Shown here one piece after another: positions 1 to 8,603 of a stretch of DNA of 35,978 bases. Position numbers and translations under genes: made by a program. Position 1 is the stretch's first letter; the number at the start of each line of letters is the position of its first letter. The stretch lies in the NCBI GenBank assembly GCA_903877125.1, contig CAIRCM010000131.1:1-35978 (forward strand), written 5' to 3'. This DNA is from an uncultured Acetobacteraceae bacterium (lineage in GTDB: Bacteria; Pseudomonadota; Alphaproteobacteria; Acetobacterales; Acetobacteraceae). A model generated the notes under the pieces. That model was not told the origin of the DNA. It worked only from the letters and a program-made list of their open reading frames with translations, and ran no database searches.

Positions 1-1
1 A

Positions 2-652
2 ATCGAGGCCGAGGCGATGTGGCTGCGGGAGGCGAGCTTCCGCCTGCGCCGGCTGACGCCGGGTATCCCGGTGGCGTTGCTCGAACAGGCCGCCATCGCC
101 GGAGCGCTGACCCCCGACCTGGCACGCGCCCAGGCCGCCGCGCAGCCGTTGGCGCAGCGGCTCGATGACGTGGCGCTGTCCGCCGAGCGCGGCTGGGTGG
201 TGATGGCCGATGCGGCCGGGATCACGCTGGCGCGCACCGTGCGCGGCGTGGCGGAGCGCTATCTGATCGACGCGGCCACGTTGCGCAGCACCGAGGCGCG
301 CTGGCTCGACGAGCGCCACGCGGCCCTCGCCGAGCGCTTCAAGGCCCCGGCGCAGCTCAAGCTCGACAACACCGAGGCCGTCGCCTCCGGCCCGGCCAGC
401 GCGTTCGACCGCATCATCGCCCATGGGCGGCGCGGGCTGACGATCCAGCGCTTCAAAGGGCTTGGCGAACTGAACCCGGAGCAGCTCTGGAAAACCACGC
501 TCGACACCGCCGCACGCACCTTGTTGCAGGTCAAGGTCGGGGATGTCGAGGAAGCCGGCCAGGTGTTCTCGACCCTGATGGGCGACGTGGTGGAACCGCG
601 CCGCGACTTCATCGTCACCAACTCGCTGAAAGTGGCCAATCTGGACGTGTGA
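2..652 (+). CDS. gyrB: DNA gyrase subunit B, C-terminal part (5' end outside window)
   Basis: This is the last 216 codons of a type IIA topoisomerase B subunit; the frame is open from base 2, so the start lies upstream of the window. GyrB is the ATPase subunit that, with GyrA, introduces negative supercoils into DNA. The C-terminal TOPRIM/GyrB_C signature is clear: a GLGELNPEQLW motif near base 465, the STLMGDVVEPRRDFI block near base 570, and the terminal KVANLDV. That ending and the helical insert before the GLGE motif fit GyrB better than ParE. The insert of roughly 100 residues between TOPRIM and the tail is usual for proteobacterial GyrB. A GC-rich hairpin follows the stop codon directly. 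Confidence 0.93.
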   Translation: MEAEAMWLREASFRLRRLTPGIPVALLEQAAIAGALTPDLARAQAAAQPLAQRLDDVALSAERGWVVMADAAGITLARTVRGVAERYLIDAATLRSTEARWLDERHAALAERFKAPAQLKLDNTEAVASGPASAFDRIIAHGRRGLTIQRFKGLGELNPEQLWKTTLDTAARTLLQVKVGDVEEAGQVFSTLMGDVVEPRRDFIVTNSLKVANLDV

Positions 653-663
653 TGCTGCGCGCC

Positions 664-686
664 GGGGCGCCTGATCAAGGCGCCCC
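664..686. terminator. Bidirectional intrinsic terminator between gyrB and the FadB-type gene
   Basis: A perfect 9-bp stem (664-672 with 678-686) around a 5-base loop (GATCA) sits 11 bases after the gyrB stop and 7 bases from the stop of the convergent gene. It is followed on the plus strand by the pyrimidine tract GTTCTCCTC. It occupies the only space between two convergent genes, so it can serve both. Function is inferred from position and structure. Confidence 0.7.
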
Positions 687-693
687 GTTCTCC

Positions 694-2811
694 TCAGCGG
701 CCCGACTTCGCCTCGCGGAACGGCGTGTTGCTCTCGGCCAGACGGCGCAGCAGGGCGGAGGGCGCCCAGCGCGCGCCGTATTGCTGGTGCCAGGAGGCGA
801 TCTGCGCGTAGACATCCTGCACGCCGATGCTGTCGGCCCAGTACATCAGCCCGCCGCGATAGCGCGGGAAGCCGAAGCCGTGCAGCCACATGATATCAAC
901 GTCGCTGGCCCGGAAGGCGATGCCTTCCTCCAGGATCTTGCAGGCCTCGTTGACCGAGGCGAAGAGCAGGCGGCGCAGGATTTCCTGGTCGGTGAAAGTG
1001 CGGGGCGCATTGCCGAGCCTGGCTGATTCCTCGCGGATGATTTCGGCCACGATCGGGTCGGGATACGGCGTCCGGTCGCCTTTTTCGTAGCGGTACCAGC
1101 CCGCCGCGGTCTTCTGGCCGAAGCGGCCGAGTTCGCACAGCCGGTCCGGGATCGGCTGTTTGCGGTAGTTGGGGTTCTCTGCCGCGCGGCGCTTGCGGCT
1201 GGCCCAGCCGATGTCGAGCCCGGCGAGGTCGCCCACCGCGAAGGGCCCCATGGGATAGCCGAAATCGACCATCGCCTTGTCGATCTGTTCGGGCAGCGCG
1301 CCCTCCTCCAGCATGATCACGGTCTCGACCGAGAACGGCGCCCGGCTGCGATTGGCGAGGAACCCGTCGCAGTTGCCGCAGGCCACGCTCAGCTTGCCGA
1401 TGGCCCGGCCCATTTTCATCACCGAGGCCAGTGTGCCGGGTGACGTGGCGGCGCCGTTCACCACTTCGAGCAGCTTCATCACATTGGCCGGGCTGAAGAA
1501 ATGGGCGCCGGCCACATCCTCGGGCCGCTTCGTCGCCGAGGCGATTTCGTCGATGTTGAGGGCGGAGGTGTTGGAGAGCAGCAGGGCGCCGGGCTTCATC
1601 ACCGCGTCGAGCTTGGCGAAGACCTCCTTTTTCGGCCCCATCTCCTCGAAAATCGCCTCGATCACCGCATCCGCGTCGGCGATCGCCTCGTAGGTGTCGA
1701 CCGCCGTGATCCGGGACAGGCGGGCATCCATCTCGGCCTGCGACAGGCTGCCTCGCTTGACCGAGGTTGCGTAGTTGTCGCGGATGCGGTTCATGCCGCG
1801 CGCCATCGCCTCGGGCGAGGCCTCCAGGATTTTCACCGGGATGCCGAAATCGGCGAAGCTCATCGCGATGCCGCCGCCCATCGTGCCGGCGCCGATCACC
1901 GCGGCATGGCCGATCTCCTTGACGGCGGTGTTGTCGGGCAATCCGGGGATGCGGGCAGCCTCGCGCTCGGCGAAGAAGGCGTAACGCAGCGCCCGCGCCT
2001 CGTCGGAATTCTCAAGCTCCAGGAACAATTCCTGCTCGCGCAGCACGCCCTGGTCGAACGGCAGGGTGCAGGCGGCTTCCACGGCGGCGATGCAATTATA
2101 GGGTGCCTTCTGGTTGCGGGCCTTGCGGGCGATGGATTTGCGCATGGCGTCGAACATGCCGGGATCGGCCTGGTATTCCGCGATCTGGGCCGTGCGGTCG
2201 CGCACGCGGGGCAGCGGGCGGATATCGGCCTTGGCCCGCGCCATGGCGATGCCGGCGGCCTTGAGGTCGGCGGTATCGTCGATCACCTGATCGAGAATGC
2301 CGAACGACAGCGCCTCGTCGGCCGGGACATGCCGGCCGGTGACGTTCTTGTCGAGCGCCCGCTTGGCGCCGATCAGCCGCGGCAGGCGCTGCGTGCCGTT
2401 GCCGCCGGGCAGGATGCCGATCAGCACCTCGGGCAGGCCGACCTTGGCGCTGCGCTTGGCGAGCCGGTAATGGCAGCCCATCGCATTTTCGAGCCCGCCG
2501 CCCAGGGCATAGCCGTGGATGGCGGCCACGATCGGCTTTTCGCTGCGGTCCATCACATCATAGGTCCGCGTGCCGATCGCCGGGCGCACCCGGCCCTTGC
2601 CGAACTGGCGGATATCGGCGCCGGCGATGAAGCTGCGGCCGGCGCCGATCAGCACGATGGCCTTGATCGCGGGGTCGGCATTGAACTGGTTGAGCCCGGC
2701 GATGATCCCCTCCGGCACGCCGGGACTGAGCGCGTTGACCGGCGGATTGTCGACGATGATGACGCCGACCTCGCCGTCACGCTCGAAATGGACCAGTTCC
2801 TTGTCGCTCAT
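694..2811 (-). CDS. Bifunctional enoyl-CoA hydratase / 3-hydroxyacyl-CoA dehydrogenase (FadB/FadJ type)
   Basis: A 705-residue fusion carrying steps two and three of fatty-acid beta-oxidation: hydration of trans-2-enoyl-CoA and NAD-dependent oxidation of the 3-hydroxyacyl-CoA. The N-terminal crotonase domain (about 1-190) has both catalytic glutamates, E108 in GGGLE and E128 in LPEV. The dehydrogenase domain starts near 300 with a GxGxxG nucleotide-binding loop (307-312) and has the catalytic histidine H437 in AHFFSP. The C-terminal half-domain with FGFPRYRGG is present. The ATG at 2811 is chosen because AGGGA lies about 9 bases upstream and because the crotonase fold begins directly after it; a longer reading frame exists but adds only low-complexity residues. 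No thiolase gene is adjacent. It is divergent from two acyl-CoA dehydrogenase genes, which would supply its substrate. Confidence 0.9.
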   Translation of the reverse strand: MSDKELVHFERDGEVGVIIVDNPPVNALSPGVPEGIIAGLNQFNADPAIKAIVLIGAGRSFIAGADIRQFGKGRVRPAIGTRTYDVMDRSEKPIVAAIHGYALGGGLENAMGCHYRLAKRSAKVGLPEVLIGILPGGNGTQRLPRLIGAKRALDKNVTGRHVPADEALSFGILDQVIDDTADLKAAGIAMARAKADIRPLPRVRDRTAQIAEYQADPGMFDAMRKSIARKARNQKAPYNCIAAVEAACTLPFDQGVLREQELFLELENSDEARALRYAFFAEREAARIPGLPDNTAVKEIGHAAVIGAGTMGGGIAMSFADFGIPVKILEASPEAMARGMNRIRDNYATSVKRGSLSQAEMDARLSRITAVDTYEAIADADAVIEAIFEEMGPKKEVFAKLDAVMKPGALLLSNTSALNIDEIASATKRPEDVAGAHFFSPANVMKLLEVVNGAATSPGTLASVMKMGRAIGKLSVACGNCDGFLANRSRAPFSVETVIMLEEGALPEQIDKAMVDFGYPMGPFAVGDLAGLDIGWASRKRRAAENPNYRKQPIPDRLCELGRFGQKTAAGWYRYEKGDRTPYPDPIVAEIIREESARLGNAPRTFTDQEILRRLLFASVNEACKILEEGIAFRASDVDIMWLHGFGFPRYRGGLMYWADSIGVQDVYAQIASWHQQYGARWAPSALLRRLAESNTPFREAKSGR

Positions 2812-2961
2812 GGATGTTTCCCTGCCTGCGGTGTTCATTGGCCGCAACGCTATGCGGTTGTTCCACGCGCGTCGAGTGCGCCGCTCGCCCCCCTGCTTGC
2901 GCCCGCCCCCCGGACGGCAACATACTCGCCGCAATCAATCACGCGCCAAGGGAGGACCTTC

Positions 2962-4164
2962 ATGGACCTGCGCTTCAGCAAGGAGGACGAGGCCTTCCGC
3001 CTCGAAGTCCGCACCTTCATCAATGAGAACCTGCCGGCCGATATCCGCGAACGTTCGCGCCTCGGCTACGCCTTCCGCAAGGAGGACACCGTGGCCTGGC
3101 AGCGCATCCTCAACAAGCAGGGCTGGGCCGCCTATTCCTGGCCCGTCGAATACGGCGGACCCGGCTGGACGCCGACGCAGCGGATGATCTTCCAGGAGGA
3201 GATCATGATGGGCAACGCCCCGGAAGTTCTGGGTTTCAACATCACCATGATCGGCCCGGTGCTGATGCACTTCGCCACCCAGGAGCAGAAGGACTACTTC
3301 CTGCCCCGCGCCCGCAACCTTGACGATTGGTGGTGCCAGGGCTTCTCCGAACCCGGCGCCGGCTCCGATCTCGCCTCGCTGAAGACCGCCGCCGTGCGCG
3401 ATGGCGATGACTATGTGGTGAACGGGCAAAAGATCTGGACCTCGACGGCGCACAACGCCGACTGGTGCTTCGTCCTCGTCCGCACCAACCCCGAGGCTCG
3501 TAAACGGCAGGAGGGCATCTCCTTCCTGCTCGTCGACATGAAAACGCCCGGCATCACGGTGCGCCCCATCATCTCGATCGACGGTTCGCATCACCTGAAC
3601 GAAGTGTTTTTCGACGACGTGCGGGTTCCCGTCGAAAACCTCGTCCACCAGGAAAACAAGGGCTGGGACGTTGCGAAATTCCTGTTGGGCAACGAACGGA
3701 CTGGCATCGCGCGCCTTGGCAAATCGAAGGAGCGTGTGAACGCCTCGATCGAAATGGCGCACAAGGTCAATGCCAATGGTCGCCCGCTGATCGACGATGC
3801 GGTGTTCCGCCAGCGTGTCGCGCAATTGCAGGTCGATATGAAGGCGCTGGAAATCACGCAGTACCGAGTCGTTTCCGCCTACGACAAGGCTGGCGGCGGC
3901 CGGCCGGATCCGTTGTCGTCCGTGCTCAAGGTCAAAGGCACCGAGCTGTTGCAGGCAACCACGGAACTCGCCGTCGACGTCGCCGGCCCCATGGCAACGC
4001 CCATATGGGCCCGGGAACTCGCCGCGCTGAATGAACCCGACGATCTGCTGGAGGCGTCGTCCGCCTCGGTCGGTTCGTATCTGTTCCTTCGGGCTGCCTC
4101 GATCTATGGCGGCACGAATGAGATTCAGAAGAATATTCTCACCAAAGCCGTGTTGGGGCTGTAA
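2962..4164 (+). CDS. Acyl-CoA dehydrogenase, first of a tandem pair
   Basis: A 400-residue flavoprotein of the acyl-CoA dehydrogenase family, which introduces the 2,3 double bond into acyl-CoA and passes electrons to ETF. The substrate/FAD-binding segment GFSEPGAGSDLASLKTA (about 128-143) and the C-terminal IYGGTNEIQKN segment (381-391) are clear. At 383 the residue is Gly, where medium-chain enzymes carry the catalytic Glu (YEGT). The base must therefore come from elsewhere, as in isovaleryl-CoA-type enzymes or in heteromeric FadE complexes. The start has a strong Shine-Dalgarno (GGGAGG). The stop overlaps the ATG of the next acyl-CoA dehydrogenase gene by one base (TAATG), which suggests coupled translation and a heteromeric enzyme. 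Substrate chain length cannot be read from sequence. Confidence 0.88.
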   Translation: MDLRFSKEDEAFRLEVRTFINENLPADIRERSRLGYAFRKEDTVAWQRILNKQGWAAYSWPVEYGGPGWTPTQRMIFQEEIMMGNAPEVLGFNITMIGPVLMHFATQEQKDYFLPRARNLDDWWCQGFSEPGAGSDLASLKTAAVRDGDDYVVNGQKIWTSTAHNADWCFVLVRTNPEARKRQEGISFLLVDMKTPGITVRPIISIDGSHHLNEVFFDDVRVPVENLVHQENKGWDVAKFLLGNERTGIARLGKSKERVNASIEMAHKVNANGRPLIDDAVFRQRVAQLQVDMKALEITQYRVVSAYDKAGGGRPDPLSSVLKVKGTELLQATTELAVDVAGPMATPIWARELAALNEPDDLLEASSASVGSYLFLRAASIYGGTNEIQKNILTKAVLGL

Positions 4165-5294
4165 TGGACTTCGAACCCTCCGACGACCAGCGCTTGCTGA
4201 TCGAATCCGTCAGCCGCATGCTGGCGGACAACTACTCCTTCGCCCAACGCAAGACCTATATCGCCGCGCCCGAAGGCTGGAGCACCGCGATCTGGTCGCA
4301 ATTCGCCGAACTCGGCCTGCTCGGTCTTCCGTTCCCGGAACAATATGGCGGCTATGGCGGCGGCGCACAGGAAGTTATGCTGGTCATGCAGGCCTTCGGC
4401 CGCGTCCTGGTGGTCGAACCGTATTTCCCAACCGTCATCCTGGGCGGGACCGCGATCATGGCCGCAGGCACCGATGCGCAGAAACAGGCCATCCTGCCCG
4501 CGATTGCCGAGGGCAGCCTCAAACTGGCCTTCGCACATGGCGAACGCCAAGCCCGCTACGATCTGACGGATGTCGTCACGACAGCGAAAAAAGACGGTGA
4601 CGGTTGGATTCTGGACGGTTCCAAAACCGTGGTGGCCCATGGCGATTCCGCCGACACCCTGATCGTCAGCGCCCGCACCTCGGGTGATCGCTACGATCAT
4701 GACGGCATCACCCTGTTCCTGGTCGATGCGAAAACCCAAGGTGTCGCCCGCCGGGGCTATGTGACCCGCGATGAAAGCCGGGCGGCCGATATCTCGCTGT
4801 CCAACGCCCGCGCGACGGCGGTCCTGGGCACCGTCGGCCAGGGCCTGTCGATCATCGAGAAAATCGTCCAGGCCGGCATCGCCGCCACCGCCGCCGAAAC
4901 CGTCGGCGCCATGGAAGCGATGAACGAAATGACCCTGGAATACAGCAAAACCCGCGTGCAGTTCGGCAACCCCATTGGGACCTACCAAGTCGTTCAGCAC
5001 CGGTTGTCCGATATGTTCATGACACAGGAGCAGGGTCGTTCCATGGCGATGCTCGCGACCATGAGCCTGGAAAACCCCGATCCCGCCGCCCGCGCGCACG
5101 ACATGGCGATGGCGAAAGTCGGCGTCGGGCAGGCCGGACGTTACGTGTCGCAAAGCGCGGTGCAAATGCATGGCGGCATCGGCATGACGGAGGAATATGC
5201 CGTCGGCCACTACTTCCGTCGCTGCATGGTGATCGAACGGCTGTTCGGCGACCCGGCCTACTACCTGCAACGACTGGCCGACGAAGTCGCGTAA
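4164..5294 (+). CDS. Acyl-CoA dehydrogenase, second of a tandem pair
   Basis: A 376-residue acyl-CoA dehydrogenase-family protein translated from the ATG overlapping the previous stop. The family fold is recognisable from the N-terminal helical domain (ELGLLGLPFPEQYGG), the central beta domain, and the C-terminal segment VQMHGGIGMTEEYAVGHYFRR (near 330-350). It too lacks the YEGT glutamate. The central GFSEPGAGSD-type segment is replaced by AFAHGERQARYDL, so its FAD and substrate contacts differ from those of its partner. Known actinobacterial alpha2-beta2 FadE pairs act on steroid side-chain CoA esters and consist of one full and one degenerate subunit. By analogy this pair may work as a heteromer on an unusual acyl-CoA; that is inference. 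Confidence 0.85.
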   Translation: MDFEPSDDQRLLIESVSRMLADNYSFAQRKTYIAAPEGWSTAIWSQFAELGLLGLPFPEQYGGYGGGAQEVMLVMQAFGRVLVVEPYFPTVILGGTAIMAAGTDAQKQAILPAIAEGSLKLAFAHGERQARYDLTDVVTTAKKDGDGWILDGSKTVVAHGDSADTLIVSARTSGDRYDHDGITLFLVDAKTQGVARRGYVTRDESRAADISLSNARATAVLGTVGQGLSIIEKIVQAGIAATAAETVGAMEAMNEMTLEYSKTRVQFGNPIGTYQVVQHRLSDMFMTQEQGRSMAMLATMSLENPDPAARAHDMAMAKVGVGQAGRYVSQSAVQMHGGIGMTEEYAVGHYFRRCMVIERLFGDPAYYLQRLADEVA

Positions 5295-5300
5295 AGCCCC

Positions 5301-5849
5301 CTAAGTGTCCTCCCCAACGGCTTTCCGCCTGAGTTCGTTCAGGCGGTTCTCGCCGTTGGGGGTTTTAGGGTCGATCGCCATTACCTTCTGCCAAGCGGCA
5401 TAGGCACCCTTCCAGTCCTTACGGCCGGTGGCGATGTCGGCCAAGGTTCTCCAGACCGAAAACGCCCGTGGTTCAAGCTTCAAAGTTTGCTGGAAATCCG
5501 CGACCGCGCCCGGAGTGTCCCCCGATTCGAAACGCGCGATACCCCGCTGATGCCACGCCTCGGCAAGCGTTGGGTCCAGAACGATCGCATCGCCGAACGT
5601 CTCGATCGCGTCGGCGTACGCTTCGCCTTTCAGCTCGCGTAGGCCGCGATGCATCAGCAGCGTCACCGCCGCCGTGCCGCCATCGATCCACAACTGCTCG
5701 ATCTTCTCCTCCAACGGCCGAGCGGCGTCGGAATCCTGCGCCGCCTTCAGATCGCCCAGCAGTTTGTCCACCATCGCCCGCTTTTCCGCCGGCGTCTGCC
5801 CAAACGCCAATCCGGGCACCAGCACCAACAGCAGCGCAAGGCGCTTCAC
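5301..5849 (-). CDS. Secreted tetratricopeptide-repeat protein
   Basis: A 182-residue protein with a short Sec signal peptide (MKRLALLLVLVPGLAFGQ, cleavage near 18). After it come TPR helices: YADAIETFGDAIVLDPTLAEAW (about 78-99), ARFESGDTPGAVADFQQTLKLEP, and DWKGAYAAWQKVMAIDPKT. The spacing of small residues, the Pro at the repeat ends and the 34-residue period identify the fold. TPR proteins act as protein-binding scaffolds and no enzymatic role is expected. Its ATG overlaps the glcF stop by 4 bases, so it is the last gene of the glc operon. It is probably periplasmic, and a link to glycolate oxidase is suggested only by position. It ends 6 bases from the convergent acyl-CoA dehydrogenase gene. 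Confidence 0.78.
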   Translation of the reverse strand: MKRLALLLVLVPGLAFGQTPAEKRAMVDKLLGDLKAAQDSDAARPLEEKIEQLWIDGGTAAVTLLMHRGLRELKGEAYADAIETFGDAIVLDPTLAEAWHQRGIARFESGDTPGAVADFQQTLKLEPRAFSVWRTLADIATGRKDWKGAYAAWQKVMAIDPKTPNGENRLNELRRKAVGEDT

Positions 5850-7132
5850 GGCACGGTCGCTGGTTTCGGTCCGCCCGCCATCCAGTCGAGCAGTTCGATC
5901 GTATGCACGACCGGCAATTCGTCCCCCGCGAGTTGGGTCAGGCAGCCGATATTGCCGGCGGCGATCAGGTCTGGCTTCCGGGCCTTGATATTCGCCAGCT
6001 TGCGCGCACGCAGCTGACCGGCGATCGCGGGTTGCAGCATGTTGTATGTGCCGGCGGACCCACAGCAGATGTGGCCTTCGGCCGCCTCCACCACTCGGAA
6101 GCCCGCCCGCCCCAGCAGGGTTTTCGGCGCGGCGGTAATCTGTTGCCCGTGCTGTAGGCTGCAGGCGGAATGATATGCGACCGTCAGCCCCGGCGCCGCA
6201 CGCGTGGCGGCATAGCCAAAGCCGGCCAGGAACTCGGTCACATCTTTCGCCAACGCGGCGACCTTTTCAGCTTTCTCTCGCAGCGGATATTCGCGGAACA
6301 TGAAGCCATAGTCCTTGATCGTCGTGCCGCAGCCTGAGGCGTTCACGATGATCGCGTCCACATCCAACGCCGACCAAGCTTCGATATTCGCACGTGCGCG
6401 CAACATCGCCGCGTCATGCTGTCCCATATGGTGATTGAGCGAGCCGCAGCAGCCGGCTTCCGCGGCTACCACGACTTCGACGCCCAGCCTGGTGAGCAAC
6501 CGGATGGTCGCCTCATTGATCGACGGCGACAACACCTGCTGCGCGCAACCAGCCAGCAGAGCAACCCGAGCCTTGCGTGCGCCGAGGGCCGGGTGGATGC
6601 CAGGGCGCTCGACGGCACTGGGACCGGGTAGGTGGGTGGGCGCCAATGCCAGCAGTGCCCGCAGCCGCTGCGCCAACATCGATTGGCCAGGAATCAGCCC
6701 AGCGAAAGGCCGAGCAACCCGCGCCGCGACCAGTGCGGCTCGGAACAACAAAGGCCGGGGAATGATCGCGCCAAGCACCCCGCGCAGCAGCCGTTCCGTG
6801 AAAGGTCGTTTGTAGGTGTTTTCGATATAGGCGCGTGCGTGATCCACCAGATGCATGTAGTGCACCCCCGACGGGCAGGTGGTCATGCAGGACAGGCAGG
6901 ACAGGCACCGATCCACGTGGCGTACGACAGCCTCGGTCGCCGGCTGGCCTTTTTCCAGCATGTCTTTGATCAGGTAGATACGCCCGCGCGGACTGTCCAG
7001 TTCATCGCCCAGCAGCAGAAATGTAGGGCAAGTGGCCGTACACATGCCGCAATGCACGCAGCTGCGCAGCACCTGATTGGCGACCGCGGTGTCGGGGTTC
7101 TTTAGTTGCTCAAGCGAGAAATTCGTCTGCAT
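5846..7132 (-). CDS. glcF: Glycolate oxidase iron-sulfur subunit GlcF
   Basis: A 428-residue electron-transfer subunit of the membrane-associated glycolate dehydrogenase (oxidase) complex GlcDEF, which oxidises glycolate to glyoxylate and feeds electrons to the respiratory chain. Two ferredoxin-type 4Fe-4S motifs are visible near the N-terminus: CVHCGMCTATCP (Cys 25, 28, 31, 35) and CLSCLSCMTTCP (about 78-89). Two CCG-type cysteine-rich domains follow, at AGCCGSLNHHMG and HICCGSAGTYNM. Length and domain order match GlcF. The gene is translationally coupled on both sides: its ATG overlaps the stop of the preceding small membrane-protein gene by one base, and its stop overlaps the TPR gene by four. 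Confidence 0.93.
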   Translation of the reverse strand: MQTNFSLEQLKNPDTAVANQVLRSCVHCGMCTATCPTFLLLGDELDSPRGRIYLIKDMLEKGQPATEAVVRHVDRCLSCLSCMTTCPSGVHYMHLVDHARAYIENTYKRPFTERLLRGVLGAIIPRPLLFRAALVAARVARPFAGLIPGQSMLAQRLRALLALAPTHLPGPSAVERPGIHPALGARKARVALLAGCAQQVLSPSINEATIRLLTRLGVEVVVAAEAGCCGSLNHHMGQHDAAMLRARANIEAWSALDVDAIIVNASGCGTTIKDYGFMFREYPLREKAEKVAALAKDVTEFLAGFGYAATRAAPGLTVAYHSACSLQHGQQITAAPKTLLGRAGFRVVEAAEGHICCGSAGTYNMLQPAIAGQLRARKLANIKARKPDLIAAGNIGCLTQLAGDELPVVHTIELLDWMAGGPKPATVP

Positions 7133-7413
7133 CAGTTAAGGTTCGGCTGTTGCGGCAGCTTCGCCGGCCGGGTGAACAGCAGATAGACCGCCCAAACGCA
7201 ACAGATTATCGCGCCGACGAAAAACGGTAGAGACAAACCAGTCTCGTTCCGGTTCACGACCGCAACTACAAGGCCAAGCGCAACGCTGACGACCATGAGC
7301 AGAAATTGCCGACTCAGCAACGAGTTGGCAACATAATCTTTCCGAAAGGTCTCGTACCCGACCATGAAGCTGAACATCAGCATCGGAATATCGATGTAAC
7401 TCGATATGTACAT
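7132..7413 (-). CDS. Small two-helix membrane protein inside the glc operon (unknown function)
   Basis: A 93-residue protein that I do not recognise. The ATG at 7413 is chosen because it has a very strong Shine-Dalgarno (GAGAGGGGGCGGA) and lies 11 bases after the glcE stop; the longer reading frame only antisense-shadows the glcE end. Two hydrophobic segments fit membrane helices, about 36-53 (FLLMVVSVALGLVVAVV) and 61-80 (SLPFFVGAIICCVWAVYLLF), joined by a short NRNETG turn. The C-terminus is basic and proline-rich. The stop overlaps the glcF ATG. The canonical glc operon has no such gene here. A role as membrane anchor or quinone-side partner for GlcDEF is a guess from position. Confidence 0.72.
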   Translation of the reverse strand: MYISSYIDIPMLMFSFMVGYETFRKDYVANSLLSRQFLLMVVSVALGLVVAVVNRNETGLSLPFFVGAIICCVWAVYLLFTRPAKLPQQPNLN

Positions 7414-7424
7414 TCCGCCCCCTC

Positions 7425-8603
7425 TCACAATCCCGCGTAGAGCCGGCCCGGGTTCAGCACCCCCGCCGGATCCAAAGATGCCTTCATCCGCCGGGTAATC
7501 GCCGCCAACGCCGGAACCTCGGGGGGCACCACATCCACAGCGCTGCGCAGACAATCCGGCCCACGCAGCAGCATCCAAGTTCCCTCAGCCGTTCGGGTGG
7601 CGGTCTCAACCTGCCGGTGGGCTGCCGCCGATGCCGGTCCAGACAGCCAAACCAGGCCACCGCCCCAGTCCAGAAACCCAACAATCCCGGCCGCTGCAAC
7701 CGCAGCCAGCACGCCAGGCCCGGCCGAGGGTCTAACCGACACCCGCCAAACCGCATCCCCGAGCGGCAGTGGCAAAACATCGCGCACCGACTTCCAGATC
7801 GTCCGAGATGACGCTTCGTCCAGTATCTCAGCGCCCGGAATGCCCAGTTCTGCTCGCAATTTTTCTGTCCGATACGCAACCGAGGCCGCGAAGTCTTCGA
7901 TCCGAACCAGTCCCACCGGCCCATCGAATCCCGCGCCTTTCGGCAACCAGGCCGCCCCCGAAACGCCGTAAGGCGATCCCAGCGCCGCCGACAGCGCCGC
8001 CACCCCGGTAACCGCGTCGAGCCCCGGCAAAACCAGTGTCGCCGATGTCGCCGAAGCCGGCAGAACCTTCAACGTCACCTCGGTGATCACGCCGAGCGTC
8101 CCGTGACTGCCGGTGAACAGCTTGCAAAGGTCGAGACCGGTGACGTTCTTCAGCACCCGTCCCCCGGAGTGGATCACTTCCCCCCGTCCGCTGACAGCGC
8201 GAATTCCCATCACATGATCCCGCATCGCCCCCCAGGCCACCCGGCGCGGGCCGGACAGATTGGTCGCCGTGACCCCACCAATGGTCTGCGGCCTGCCGTT
8301 TGCACCGAAAATCCGCGAAAGATCCGGCGGCTCGGCCGTCAGTTGCTGGCCCTTCTCAGCCAGCGCCGCCTCGACCTCCCCAATCGGCGTGCCGGCGCGG
8401 GCGGAAATAATCAGCTCGCTCGGCGAATAGAGCGTGATGCCAGACAGCCCAGCGGTGGACAGAACCCGGGCCGTCTCCACCCGGCGCAACATGCCCGATT
8501 TGGTCCCATTGCCATGCACCCAAAGCGGTTCCCGAGCGGCGGCCGCGCTAACCACCGCATCCTGAACGCCGGCCTCGTCGGTGGGGAGCAGCGCGAGAGT
8601 CAC
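7425..8603 (-). CDS. glcE: Glycolate oxidase FAD-binding subunit GlcE
   Basis: A 392-residue PCMH-type FAD-binding protein, the shorter flavin subunit of GlcDEF. Visible elements are the FAD-fold strands around WVHGNGTKSG, the GTPIGEVEAAL segment, the IGGVTATNLSGPRR loop, and the SHGTLGVITEVTLKVLP strand typical of this fold. The C-terminal MKASLDPAGVLNPGRLY is the usual closing motif of glycolate/lactate oxidase flavin subunits. The start is assigned to the GTG at 8603, which overlaps the glcD stop by four bases (GTGA). An upstream in-frame start at 8666 would lie inside glcD and has no support. Length is close to that of other GlcE proteins, which lack the larger C-terminal domain of GlcD. 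Confidence 0.9.
   Translation of the reverse strand: MTLALLPTDEAGVQDAVVSAAAAREPLWVHGNGTKSGMLRRVETARVLSTAGLSGITLYSPSELIISARAGTPIGEVEAALAEKGQQLTAEPPDLSRIFGANGRPQTIGGVTATNLSGPRRVAWGAMRDHVMGIRAVSGRGEVIHSGGRVLKNVTGLDLCKLFTGSHGTLGVITEVTLKVLPASATSATLVLPGLDAVTGVAALSAALGSPYGVSGAAWLPKGAGFDGPVGLVRIEDFAASVAYRTEKLRAELGIPGAEILDEASSRTIWKSVRDVLPLPLGDAVWRVSVRPSAGPGVLAAVAAAGIVGFLDWGGGLVWLSGPASAAAHRQVETATRTAEGTWMLLRGPDCLRSAVDVVPPEVPALAAITRRMKASLDPAGVLNPGRLYAGL

Noticed and set aside
2842-2857. CCGCA/TGCGG inverted repeat in the divergent beta-oxidation promoter region
   Set aside because: Only five pairs, without conserved core of a known FadR/PsrA-type site.
1501-2961. Long plus-strand open frame leading into the first acyl-CoA dehydrogenase
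   Set aside because: It is antisense to the FadB-type gene, has Gly/Arg/His-rich translation without any domain, and the true start at 2962 has a strong ribosome-binding site.
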